DNA of 64,000 bases from Rhizobium sp. LC145 (GTDB taxonomy: Bacteria > Pseudomonadota > Alphaproteobacteria > Rhizobiales > Rhizobiaceae), in contig NZ_LBHV01000002.1 in NCBI RefSeq assembly GCF_001005825.1, forward strand, positions 620,001 to 684,000. The letters are read 5' to 3'. Position numbers and translations under genes: made by a program. The notes under the pieces are model-generated. The model ran no database searches. It was not told the DNA's origin and was given only the letters and a program-made list of their open reading frames with translations. Positions within the stretch are counted from its first letter, which is position 1. Every line of letters starts with the position of its first letter. Positions 30,268-38,523 of the stretch are shown piece after piece.

Positions 30268-31203
30268 TTACTTCACCCGCACACGTGGATCGACGACAAC
30301 GTAGACTAGGTCCATCAGCAGATTGATGAGTACGACGAAGCCGGCAAAAACCAGAACCCCGCCCTGGATCACGGCATAATCGCGCTGGGCAATGGCATCG
30401 ATCAGCAAACGGCCAATGCCCGGCCTGTTGAACACCAGCTCGATGGCGACAGATCCGGAAAGCGTCGACAGGAGGCTTAGTCCGAGCCCTGTCGAGATCG
30501 GCAGGAGGGCGTTTCGAAGAGCGTGTCGGTATATCACCCGGCTCTCCCTCGCGCCCTTGGCCCGGGCAGTGCGCACGTAATCCCGTCCGAGGACCTCGAG
30601 CAGGCTGGTGCGGGTCAGTCGACCAAGAAAGGCCGCCTTGACGAAGGCAAGCGTGAGTGCCGGAAGAAAGACGTGGTGGATACGGCTCGCCAGGTCCGTG
30701 CCGGCGCCGTTGATCGGGAACCATCCAAGATTGAGCGAGAAGGTGATCAGCAAGACTGCCCCCAGGAAGAAATCGGGGATGGCGTAGCCGATCAGCGAAA
30801 AAACACGTACGCCCGTATCGGGGATCCTGTTTCGGTTGGTGCCGGCGAGCACCCCGAGTGGAATGCCCGCGATGATTCCCATCAGCATTGCCGCAACGGT
30901 AAGTTCTATCGTGTAAGGAAGGTTCTGGGCGATCAGGGTGACCACCGGCGTGTTGGATAGGAGCGATCGTCCGAAATCGAGGGTCAACACGCCACCGAGG
31001 AAATTCAGATACTGCTGCCAAAGCGGTACGTTCAGACCCATGCGCTCGCGGAATTCGGCCAGCTGCTCTGGCAGAGCAGCGTCCCCGAGTGCCGCAAGCG
31101 CCGGGTCACCGGGCAGAATTCGCATCGCGATAAAGACAAGTGTCAGCACCAACCAAAGCGTCGGAATTGCGTCAGCCATTCTAAGAAGGATGTAACGGGC
31201 CAT
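30268..31203 (-). CDS. ABC transporter permease, DppB/GsiC type
   Basis: Inner-membrane subunit of 311 residues with the first helix near residues 7-28, the DFGRSLLSNTPV motif near residue 80 and the EAA loop RAKGARESRVIYRHALRN. ATG at complement 31203 begins MARYILLRM, as usual for the family; a further upstream start would add about 34 polar residues and overlap the binding-protein stop region, so it is rejected. Confidence 0.92.
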   Translation of the reverse strand: MARYILLRMADAIPTLWLVLTLVFIAMRILPGDPALAALGDAALPEQLAEFRERMGLNVPLWQQYLNFLGGVLTLDFGRSLLSNTPVVTLIAQNLPYTIELTVAAMLMGIIAGIPLGVLAGTNRNRIPDTGVRVFSLIGYAIPDFFLGAVLLITFSLNLGWFPINGAGTDLASRIHHVFLPALTLAFVKAAFLGRLTRTSLLEVLGRDYVRTARAKGARESRVIYRHALRNALLPISTGLGLSLLSTLSGSVAIELVFNRPGIGRLLIDAIAQRDYAVIQGGVLVFAGFVVLINLLMDLVYVVVDPRVRVK

Positions 31204-31264
31204 GCGGATCACCCAAATTGGGGATTCTCGCCTCGGCGAAGATCCCGAGATTGTTGAGGAAGCA

Positions 31265-32860
31265 CTAGGCCGTCTTGGTCGCGCGATGGAACCGCCACCG
31301 CGCATAGCCGCTTTGGACAGGGTAGCCGAGATCGACGCGGGCGGCGCGGACCGCCGTGAAGCCGAGAGAGGACAGGCCGATCAAGGGAAGGTCCCGCAGG
31401 ACCTGCAATTCGATCTCCTTGCAAAGCGCAAGGTAGGTATCGTAGTCCGTCGCCTGCAGGGCCTTTGCGAGCTTGTCGTCGATACCGGGCATGACAGCGC
31501 CATAATGGCTGTAATTGCCACCCCCAGAGCCATCCGACTTGACCTCGGATGCTTTGGCCAGCTGCTGAAAGTAGATCTGTGTCGGGATGGGTGGATAGCT
31601 CGACGAATGCATCGCAAGCGTGTTCTGATCCGACCGGTTTGCCGCGTGGTAAGCGGTGTGGTCCATGATCTTCAGGTTCATGTTGAAGCCGGCAAGACGC
31701 AATTGCTCCTGCACGATCAGCATGGTCGAGGAATAATCCTCGCGCTGGCTACAAAGCGCGTCGAAACTGATGCCGTTGGGATGCCCCGCTTCCGCAAGGA
31801 GCGCCTTGGCCTTTTCCGGATCGTAGGGATACTGCAGCTCCGGTGGCAGGTCCTCCGTCTTGAAGCCGGCGGGGAAGAAATCAGGCTGCAGGCCTGCCAT
31901 CGTGCCTCCCATCGGTGCAAGCGCCTGGGCCACAGCGGGCCGATCGATCGCATGCATCAAGGCTTGGCGGACCTTGAGGTTATCGAAGGGTGCACGAGTC
32001 AGGTTCACATGCAGCGTGTTGAACGAGCCCGGTGATGTCATGTCGATCTTGAGAGTCGGGTCGCGCTGCAGCATGGAATCGATCCATCCGGGCGCCCGCA
32101 CCGCCTCGATGATATCGACATTGCCCGAAAGCAGCGCCAGCGTCCGCGCCGTGGTGTCGGCGATGTAAACGCATTCCACCCTGGCGATTTTCGCCTTTTC
32201 GCCCCAGTAACCTTCGTGGCGCTTGAGGCTCGTTCCGGTTTCCGGATCAAACTTCACCAGTTCATAAGGTCCGGTTCCCACCGCATCGGTCGCAAACTTC
32301 TCCGCTCCGATTTCGTGATAGGCCTTCTTCGAGACGATGGATGTGTTGTTGTTGAAGATCGAAGTACCGAGCAGGTTTACGTCCGGCTGCTTGAGATGAA
32401 TGGCCACCTCGTGGGGACCGTTTGCGACCACACTGTCGATGTTTGATAAAATGGTGCGATTGGTTCCTTCCTTCATGGCTCGCTCGAAGGAGAAGACAAC
32501 GTCGTCCGAGGTCATCTCGCCGTAGCCGCGATGAAACTGCACGCCCTGACGAAGCTTGAAGGTCCACACCTTGGCGTCATTGGACTGCGTCCATTCGGTG
32601 GCCAGCGTCGGCAGGTATTCATCCGGAGTGAGCGCGAAACGACCATCTTCCGGGCGCACCAGCTGCTCGTAAATCTGTTCTGTGGCCCAATTGTCCGATC
32701 CCTGCGTCGTCAGGTTCGGATCTGAGTGGCGCGGACCATTGGCGGCAATGCCCATCCGCAAGGTATCGACATCCTGCGCCCGGGCAGCGCTGATGCCAAC
32801 CGCCGAGAGTGCCGTGGTGGCCGCGGCCAGTTCCAGGAAATTGCGTCTTGTCAAAGCCAT
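31265..32860 (-). CDS. ABC transporter substrate-binding protein, family 5
   Basis: Periplasmic receptor of 531 residues for the GsiA-type importer. The N-terminus is a twin-arginine signal (LTRRNFLEL near residues 3-11, cleaved after SAARA). The family 5 signature (FKLRQGVQFHRGYGEMTSDDVVFS) begins near residue 100. The start at complement 32860 follows a GGAGGAGG ribosome site. The solute may be a peptide or, given the enzymes around it, a small organic acid or glycoside that these receptors also bind. Confidence 0.91.
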   Translation of the reverse strand: MALTRRNFLELAAATTALSAVGISAARAQDVDTLRMGIAANGPRHSDPNLTTQGSDNWATEQIYEQLVRPEDGRFALTPDEYLPTLATEWTQSNDAKVWTFKLRQGVQFHRGYGEMTSDDVVFSFERAMKEGTNRTILSNIDSVVANGPHEVAIHLKQPDVNLLGTSIFNNNTSIVSKKAYHEIGAEKFATDAVGTGPYELVKFDPETGTSLKRHEGYWGEKAKIARVECVYIADTTARTLALLSGNVDIIEAVRAPGWIDSMLQRDPTLKIDMTSPGSFNTLHVNLTRAPFDNLKVRQALMHAIDRPAVAQALAPMGGTMAGLQPDFFPAGFKTEDLPPELQYPYDPEKAKALLAEAGHPNGISFDALCSQREDYSSTMLIVQEQLRLAGFNMNLKIMDHTAYHAANRSDQNTLAMHSSSYPPIPTQIYFQQLAKASEVKSDGSGGGNYSHYGAVMPGIDDKLAKALQATDYDTYLALCKEIELQVLRDLPLIGLSSLGFTAVRAARVDLGYPVQSGYARWRFHRATKTA

Positions 32861-32979
32861 GGGGTTCCTCCTCCCAGCTTGTATGCGGCGCCGGCCCCTC
32901 GCCTGCGCCATCACGGGTCACGCCCTATGTCGCGGTGCAGTCTCCGGCATGCCTGTTGACCCTCCATGGTGTGGAATGC

Positions 32980-34095
32980 CTAGCCAACACGGCGCGCCTC
33001 CAGTTCCTCACCTATCACTTCCAACCCGAGGCCTGGCCCGATCGGGATCGCGAACTTGCCGTCAACCGGCTTGGGTGGATTGCGGAAAGCCGGATGCATG
33101 CGTGTGTCCGGGTCGGCAAATTCCGCCGGCTTGGTGAGATGCATGATCGTCGCAAGCACATGCAGGTTGGCCGTGTGGCCGATCGTCGGCTGTGTCTGGT
33201 GAGGCACCAATTCCACTCCGTGTGCATAGGCAATGGCCGCGCACTGCATGAGCCCGGTGATACCTCCCATCTTGACGATGTCCGGTTGGACCATGCGCAC
33301 GCCCGCGTTGATGATGTCCACCAATGCCTGCGTGGTATAGGTCTGCTCAGCCGCCGACACGGTGATGTCGAGCCGCTGCGCCACCTCGCCCATAGCCCTC
33401 ACGTCATAGTGCTGTACCGGCTCCTCGAACCAGACATAGCCCAGTTCTTCGAGCGCGCGTCCGACCCGGATGGCACCGCCAACCGAATATTGATTGTTGG
33501 CGTCGAAGGCGAGCGGGAACGTTTCACCCACAAGCTGCCTCACGGCTTTTGCCTTGGCGATGTCACCCGGGATGTCATAGTCCTGTCGGGTGCGGTCGCC
33601 GTCCCAGCGAATCTTGATTGCCGCCGGCTTCTCCGCCCGCCAGCGCCGTTCGACTACGCGCACCGTTTCGTCGACGCTGCGATTGGCATTGCCCCCGATC
33701 GAGGAGTAGAATGGTACCTCTTGACGCCAAGCACCACCCAGAAGCTTGTATATCGGCAGACCGAAGAGCTTGCCCTTGATGTCCCAAAGCGCGATGTCGA
33801 GCGCTGCGAGCGCGCCCGTTACGGCGCCTTCCGGACCGAGCTTGACATAGCGGTGCAGCAGGCGGTCGTAGATGACGGCGTGATCCAGAACATCTGCGCC
33901 GATCAGCGAGGTCGCGGCGTCGCGTATCACCCAAAGCGAGTGCTCTCCGCCGAACATCGGCGAAGCTTCGCCATACCCGACAAACCCCTCTTCGGTGGTG
34001 ATCCGCACAATGGCACTGCGCCGTCCCGGCGGATCGTCCCCATTCCAGGCGACCTGGAACGCCTCGACGGATTTGATGACGGACGCTCTACCCAT
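32980..34095 (-). CDS. Mandelate racemase/muconate lactonizing enzyme family protein (enolase superfamily)
   Basis: Metal-dependent TIM-barrel enzyme of 371 residues that abstracts a proton next to a carboxylate. The three Mg ligands are visible in FDANNQY, WFEEPV and SAAEQTY. The general base pair of the mandelate-racemase subgroup is present too: a lysine in AIKIRWDG, and an Asp (PDIVKMGG) plus His (VPHQTQ) dyad. This subgroup includes acid-sugar dehydratases and racemases. It sits between the importer and the thioesterase, overlapping the latter by eight bases, so it is part of the same operon. The true substrate needs biochemical evidence. Confidence 0.88.
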   Translation of the reverse strand: MGRASVIKSVEAFQVAWNGDDPPGRRSAIVRITTEEGFVGYGEASPMFGGEHSLWVIRDAATSLIGADVLDHAVIYDRLLHRYVKLGPEGAVTGALAALDIALWDIKGKLFGLPIYKLLGGAWRQEVPFYSSIGGNANRSVDETVRVVERRWRAEKPAAIKIRWDGDRTRQDYDIPGDIAKAKAVRQLVGETFPLAFDANNQYSVGGAIRVGRALEELGYVWFEEPVQHYDVRAMGEVAQRLDITVSAAEQTYTTQALVDIINAGVRMVQPDIVKMGGITGLMQCAAIAYAHGVELVPHQTQPTIGHTANLHVLATIMHLTKPAEFADPDTRMHPAFRNPPKPVDGKFAIPIGPGLGLEVIGEELEARRVG

Positions 34096-34549
34096 GAGCT
34101 ACTCCTGAGGCTGGTAGGGTCATAATCGATTCAAGATGAGCCCGAAGCGACGCCGGAAATGGCGCGGGGCGCTTGCTGGCGGCATCGAGGAAGACGTGAA
34201 TGAAATGGCCGTCGGCCGTCGCCTCATCCGACCCGTTGAGGAACGCGGCGAGCCTGTATCGCACCGAGGAGGTCCCGATACTCTCTACTCGCAGGCCCAT
34301 CTCGAGCCGGTCGGTAAAGATGATTTCGCGATGAAATCGGCAGCCATTCTCAACCACCACCATTGCCCCGCCATCCCGGCCCAGCCCTAGTTCCTTCTGA
34401 TGGAGGAAACCAAGCACGGTGCTGTCGAAGAACTCGTAATAGCGGGCGTTGTTGACATGCCCGAAGATGTCGATGTCGTTCCATCGCAGCGATACGGCGG
34501 TGAACCACGCGAAAGCCTGCCGCCGTTCTGTCGGTCTGCGCTCCGTCAT
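34088..34549 (-). CDS. Acyl-CoA thioesterase, 4-hydroxybenzoyl-CoA thioesterase (4HBT) hotdog family
   Basis: Single hotdog domain of 153 residues. The active-site segment RWNDIDIFGHVNNARYYEFF near residue 20 carries the catalytic aspartate and the GHVNN motif of the FcbC/YbgC group. It would release a carboxylic acid from its CoA ester at the end of the pathway or as overflow. ATG at complement 34549 gives normal length; the longer in-frame version starts inside the operator region. It is the first gene after the operator at 34673-34688 and overlaps the enolase-family gene. Confidence 0.85.
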   Translation of the reverse strand: MTERRPTERRQAFAWFTAVSLRWNDIDIFGHVNNARYYEFFDSTVLGFLHQKELGLGRDGGAMVVVENGCRFHREIIFTDRLEMGLRVESIGTSSVRYRLAAFLNGSDEATADGHFIHVFLDAASKRPAPFPASLRAHLESIMTLPASGVAHG

Positions 34550-34672
34550 GGCAGCCACAGCGGTGGCGCATGCATGCGCGACAAAGATGCGTTCATCTTT
34601 CGAAACCTCCCACTTCGGAGCAGGGCCTCTCCCGCAGCGCCACACTCTAAGTCTGCTCCTAGGATACAGGCT

Positions 34673-34688
34673 TTGCATCCGTATGCAA
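34673..34688. promoter_or_regulatory. LacI-type operator (copy 3)
   Basis: TTGCATCCGTATGCAA has 6-bp perfect arms around a central CG step, the usual LacI-family design. It is identical to the copy at 38420-38435. It lies between the second MaoC gene and the thioesterase, so it probably controls an internal promoter for the downstream half of the cluster. Confidence 0.7.
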
Positions 34689-34709
34689 GCGATACCGTGG
34701 GGAGCGCCT

Positions 34710-35150
34710 TCATGATTGCAGCCACTTCATCAGATGTTCGGCGACAGCCACCACGGTGCCGGACTGGTTGGTCACCTCGATATCGGCAACAGACCTCTGC
34801 CGCTCGAGATCGAGCCCCCTCACGCGATAGGTGACGGTCAACCTATCGCCGGGATAGACTGGCGCTACGAAGCGCAGCCGATCGTAGCCCAGCGAGACCG
34901 GGACCGTGGTGTTTCCCCGCAACCGCGCCTCCCGGATCGCCTTGGTACCGGCTGCCGACATGTAGCCCACCAGAAGCGCACCGTGGGCAATGATGCCGCC
35001 GAACCGGGACCCGGCCATGGCCCCGGCGTCCGTGTGTGCCTCGTAGTCGTCGCCGCTCAGCCCCGTGAAACGGGCGATATCCTCGTGTCCCACCGTCGTT
35101 GCATAGGATGCCACCAGGCCTGTTACTGTCCGGCTCAACTCATCAGCCAT
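34710..35150 (-). CDS. MaoC-like enoyl-CoA hydratase (single hotdog)
   Basis: Protein of 146 residues with the MaoC hydratase-2 pattern: FTGLSGDDYEAHTDAGAMAG, where the aspartate and histidine supply the catalytic pair, followed by FGGIIAHGALLVGYMS. It adds water to, or removes water from, a CoA thioester. Its start overlaps the stop of the upstream double-hotdog gene by eight bases. Together the two MaoC genes suggest hydration chemistry on an enoyl-CoA made by the CoA-transferase next to them. Confidence 0.85.
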   Translation of the reverse strand: MADELSRTVTGLVASYATTVGHEDIARFTGLSGDDYEAHTDAGAMAGSRFGGIIAHGALLVGYMSAAGTKAIREARLRGNTTVPVSLGYDRLRFVAPVYPGDRLTVTYRVRGLDLERQRSVADIEVTNQSGTVVAVAEHLMKWLQS

Positions 35151-35964
35151 AGATCTGCGTCCTCCTGAACCGTGCAGCAGGTCGACCGTCGGCGAGAAGA
35201 ACCTCATCGGTGACCAGGTAGTGCTTACCCTTGCGTTCGAATGTTTCGGCCACATGGCCGGCCGTGCGGATCGACTGACCTGGATAAACTCTCTCAAAAT
35301 GCTGCGTTTCCACTTCGACCAGGACGACGGCCGCCGGGAATTTCCAGCCTGAATTGGCGTCACCCATGGACATGCGCATCAGCATCCCGGAATGGACGAA
35401 GCCGATATCGTCGTAAATCGGGTGGGTTTCAGCAAATGCCGACAACGAGGTCTTGAAGTCTGCGGCCGACAGAACCCGCTCACGGCTCTTGAGCGGTGAG
35501 CCCGGCTGGATTTCGCCGGGACTCACAGCAGGTGGATCTTGCGGTGTCGGAAGCAATTGCAATCGAGCCGGATCCGGCGGCGAAACCGCTTCATGAGCCA
35601 GCGCGACCCATCCGCTCGCCACCTCCTGGCCGTCCCCATTACGGACGCTGACCATGCTGCGCTGAAACACTCCGTCGTCGGTGAGTGGTCCGGCTGAAAC
35701 CGTCACTTCGTCATGATTGTAGACGGGCTTGTAAAAACGCGCCGAGATGGCGCCACGGTCGGCCCAATCGGCACCCCAGCTGTCGATCGCCACCCTGCTG
35801 ATGTGGCCATAAACAAAGGCGCCGGGAATGAGGGCCGCCTTGTAACCTCGGGCTCGAGCGACGGCGTCGTCATGGATCGTTCCCTTGTAACGGGGCGCGT
35901 CGTCGAGGAGGATCCGGACATCGAAGCAGCATGGGAAAAGTTGCGTCGGCTGATCCATGCTCAC
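35143..35964 (-). CDS. MaoC-like dehydratase, double hotdog
   Basis: Protein of 273 residues with two hotdog-like halves joined near residue 145. The N-terminal half has YKAALIPGAFVYGHISR in the place of the hydratase helix, and the C-terminal half has PIYDDIGFVHSGMLMRM, resembling MaoC N-terminal-domain proteins. The canonical Asp/His hydratase pair is not clearly complete, so the reaction could be hydration or dehydration of a CoA ester. The ATG overlaps the CoA-transferase stop (ATGA), showing translational coupling. Confidence 0.72.
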   Translation of the reverse strand: MSMDQPTQLFPCCFDVRILLDDAPRYKGTIHDDAVARARGYKAALIPGAFVYGHISRVAIDSWGADWADRGAISARFYKPVYNHDEVTVSAGPLTDDGVFQRSMVSVRNGDGQEVASGWVALAHEAVSPPDPARLQLLPTPQDPPAVSPGEIQPGSPLKSRERVLSAADFKTSLSAFAETHPIYDDIGFVHSGMLMRMSMGDANSGWKFPAAVVLVEVETQHFERVYPGQSIRTAGHVAETFERKGKHYLVTDEVLLADGRPAARFRRTQIYG

Positions 35965-38342
35965 GCTCCCTGTAGTGGTTCGGTCGCCATGGCGTCACTT
36001 GTCTCGATGGCGGCGATCTGATCCGGCGGAAGTTTGATGATGTGCTCAAGAACGTGCCGGTTATGCCAGCCGAAGGGCGGGGCCGACGCCAGCTGTGCCC
36101 CCGGAGTGCCGCTGAGATGGATCGGCAGGCCCGGATGCTTGTGCCGCCCCGCGTCAGGGTGCTGGAGTTCCGTAAAGAAACCCCGATAGGCGAGATATGG
36201 ATCTTCCGCTAGATCCCGGGGCGTTTGCACCGGCGCCGCCGCCACGCCGGCAGCCTGCAGCCGCGCAGCCAGTTCATGCTTGTCTTCGCCCGCAGTCCAG
36301 GCAGCAATGAGCCTGGTGAGTTCATCTTCATTGACGCGCCGCCGCTCCAGATCGGAAAAACGCGGATCCGCCGAAAGCTCCGGCCGTCCCATGATCCGGC
36401 ACAGGGTCTGCCACTGGCCCTCGTCAAGCGCCGCAATGACGATCCACTGGTCGTCGCCCCGGGCGGGGAAAGCATCATGTGGGCTGGCAAAGCTGACGCG
36501 ATTACCATTGGGTGCCGGGTCCTGCCCCGTCTCACTGGCAAGCAGGATTTCGGGGCCGATCAGGTGCATCGCTGCTTCGACCTGCGGAACCTCCACATAC
36601 TGGCCCTCGCCGCTCCTCTGGCGGTGGATAAGCGCCGTCAGGATCGCTGCAGCAGCGTTAAACCCGCCGATTGGATCCAGGTAGGACGGTCCGGTCACCT
36701 CAGGCTGGCCGCCCTGATAGCCGATCATCGCCGACATGCCCGCTGCCATTTCCATGGTCGGGCCGAGGGCCGCATAGCCGGACATCGGCCCCGTTGTACC
36801 AAAGGCCGGCAGTTCGGCGACGATGATGTCCGGCTTTATCGCTCTGAGAGCATCATAGTCGAGACCGAGCTTCTTAAGGGTGCCTGGCCGAAAATTGCAG
36901 ATCAACACATCCGCGACCGACACTAACCGACGCAGCGTCGCCCGGCCTTCTTCAGTCTTCAGATTGAGAATACAGCTGAGTTTATTGACATTTTGAGAGT
37001 TGAACAGGAACGATCGGTCGTACCAGCGCTCACCTGGCTGTCGTGCAGGGAAGTTGATCGGATTGGGCTCGTCCTTGTTGAGGCGCCAGGAATTGACCCT
37101 GTTCGGCGCTTCCACATGAATCGACTCGGCGCCAAAATAGGCAAGCACTCGTCCGGCCATCGGGCCTGCCCATGCGGTAGTCAGCTCAATGACGCGCAAG
37201 CCTTCCAAGGGACGACCCTTGAGTTCCGAAGCAGACAGGGGCGCTTTTTCCGAAGGCAACCGAGCGCTGCCTTCATCGCCGGTGCCCGCATCACCGAGGC
37301 GCGGGGCCAGACCACATACCCGGCGCGGCGTCGCCGACAAACGGAACGGCGCCCCGAGAATGGTCCGGCCATCCAGTGTTTCCCAATACCCTCGCTCGAC
37401 GAGGTGGCGGCTCCTGATCAGCTCGGACGGCCGATATGCCTTGGCTGCAATGACTTGCGCCTTCTGGAGTATCTCCACCAGATCCTCGGCTGCCATCTCA
37501 GCCACCCTTGACTGGAAGATAGAAAACAGCGCGTCCCAGTTGGCGCGGCGGTTGGCAGGATCGGCAAAGCGCTCTTCGTGTTCCAGTTCAAGCAGGCCAA
37601 GCGCTTCCAGCAGGGCGTGCCACCGGAAATTATAGATCCAGATGCAAACCCAGCCGTCACGGCAAAGGACCTGCCCCGCCTGCACAGCCTGTTCAGTCCG
37701 GCGCCTGGTCGTGCCATTGTAGATGTACTGCATCACGTAGGGGAAACACATGGATACGGCGGCCTCAGCCGCGTCGATGCGGACGACCTGACCGCGCCCG
37801 TTCTCCTCACGGGCATACAAAGCCACCAAGGCCCCGATATAAGCGCCGATACCGCTCGCCACTCCGGCGCGGTTTCCGGTCCCAAACAGCGGCTCCCGAT
37901 CGGCAGCGCCATTGTTGTGCATCATCCCTGACAAAGCCTGAAGGACGATTTCCGGCCCCTGCCAATCCGCGCGTGGGCCGTCGCCACCAAAACTGCTCGG
38001 TTGCACGACGATTGCATTGGGATTGCTCTGGCTTATTTCGTCTGGATCCTCATCTGGAGGAACGACGATTACATCCGCCGCAGCAAGGATCAGGTCGAGC
38101 CGGCCGCGTGCTCCCGGATCGCCGCGATCAAGCACATAAGAGCTCTTTCCGGAATTGAAGTGGAAGAACGGCAGCGAGCCCCCCCTTCGCGAAAATGGCG
38201 CAGAACGTCGGATTGGCGACCCCTCCGGCCCCCCCCCCAGCATCCCCGCCGCACCATAATCCGCAAGCAGCCGGGCGCAGTACTGCCCCGCCAATGTATC
38301 GGAATAATCGACCACCCGCAGATGGCTGAAAGCGCCCCTCAT
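35961..38342 (-). CDS. Double-domain CaiB/BaiF family (class III) CoA-transferase
   Basis: Polypeptide of about 793 residues containing two complete CaiB folds, roughly residues 1-350 and 370-770, joined by a polar linker. Domain 2 starts with LRVIELTTAWAGPMAGRVLAYFGA, the family opening. Class III enzymes move CoA between carboxylic acids through an aspartyl intermediate. Where that Asp is expected, domain 1 reads IDAAEAAVSM and domain 2 reads VEVPQVEAAM, so neither shows an obvious Asp. This occurs in other double-domain members and needs structural alignment. ATG at complement 38342 with GGGAGG just upstream is preferred over a TTG at 38360. It is the first gene of the cluster, divergent from the LacI regulator. 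Confidence 0.87.
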   Translation of the reverse strand: MRGAFSHLRVVDYSDTLAGQYCARLLADYGAAGMLGGGPEGSPIRRSAPFSRRGGSLPFFHFNSGKSSYVLDRGDPGARGRLDLILAAADVIVVPPDEDPDEISQSNPNAIVVQPSSFGGDGPRADWQGPEIVLQALSGMMHNNGAADREPLFGTGNRAGVASGIGAYIGALVALYAREENGRGQVVRIDAAEAAVSMCFPYVMQYIYNGTTRRRTEQAVQAGQVLCRDGWVCIWIYNFRWHALLEALGLLELEHEERFADPANRRANWDALFSIFQSRVAEMAAEDLVEILQKAQVIAAKAYRPSELIRSRHLVERGYWETLDGRTILGAPFRLSATPRRVCGLAPRLGDAGTGDEGSARLPSEKAPLSASELKGRPLEGLRVIELTTAWAGPMAGRVLAYFGAESIHVEAPNRVNSWRLNKDEPNPINFPARQPGERWYDRSFLFNSQNVNKLSCILNLKTEEGRATLRRLVSVADVLICNFRPGTLKKLGLDYDALRAIKPDIIVAELPAFGTTGPMSGYAALGPTMEMAAGMSAMIGYQGGQPEVTGPSYLDPIGGFNAAAAILTALIHRQRSGEGQYVEVPQVEAAMHLIGPEILLASETGQDPAPNGNRVSFASPHDAFPARGDDQWIVIAALDEGQWQTLCRIMGRPELSADPRFSDLERRRVNEDELTRLIAAWTAGEDKHELAARLQAAGVAAAPVQTPRDLAEDPYLAYRGFFTELQHPDAGRHKHPGLPIHLSGTPGAQLASAPPFGWHNRHVLEHIIKLPPDQIAAIETSDAMATEPLQGA

Positions 38343-38419
38343 AGCTCCTCCCAAAGACAAGCGTAGACAAGACCAAGACCGTCTCCTCTACCCGTCTTGT
38401 GAAGCAAGGTTAGGGAACA

Positions 38420-38435
38420 TTGCATCCGTATGCAA
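38420..38435. promoter_or_regulatory. LacI-type operator (copy 1)
   Basis: TTGCATCCGTATGCAA, a 16-bp palindrome with central CG, lies in the short region between the divergent CoA-transferase and LacI genes. It is identical to the site at 34673-34688. Confidence 0.72.
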
Positions 38436-38443
38436 GCGACGAT

Positions 38444-38459
38444 TTGCATACGGATGCAT
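38444..38459. promoter_or_regulatory. LacI-type operator (copy 2)
   Basis: TTGCATACGGATGCAT is a near-identical inverted-orientation copy of the neighbouring operator, with centres 24 bases apart. Two adjacent sites suit control of both divergent promoters by the LacI-family protein. Confidence 0.7.
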
Positions 38460-38523
38460 GTCTGTGCGATATACCGCTCATGCTGCTGCGGGTCGTGCGG
38501 CAAGAACACGACAGGGAGTGATG

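Noticed and set aside
32809..34125. 438-codon plus-strand open frame
   Set aside because: Antisense to the binding-protein 5' end and the enolase-superfamily gene; no recognisable features.
25043..38342. DMSP catabolism (DddD plus AcuI)
   Set aside because: A double CaiB protein and an AcuI-like reductase occur together, but the other enzymes (HisD-like, mandelate-racemase-like, MaoC, thioesterase) and a LacI regulator do not fit, and no betaine-type transporter is present.
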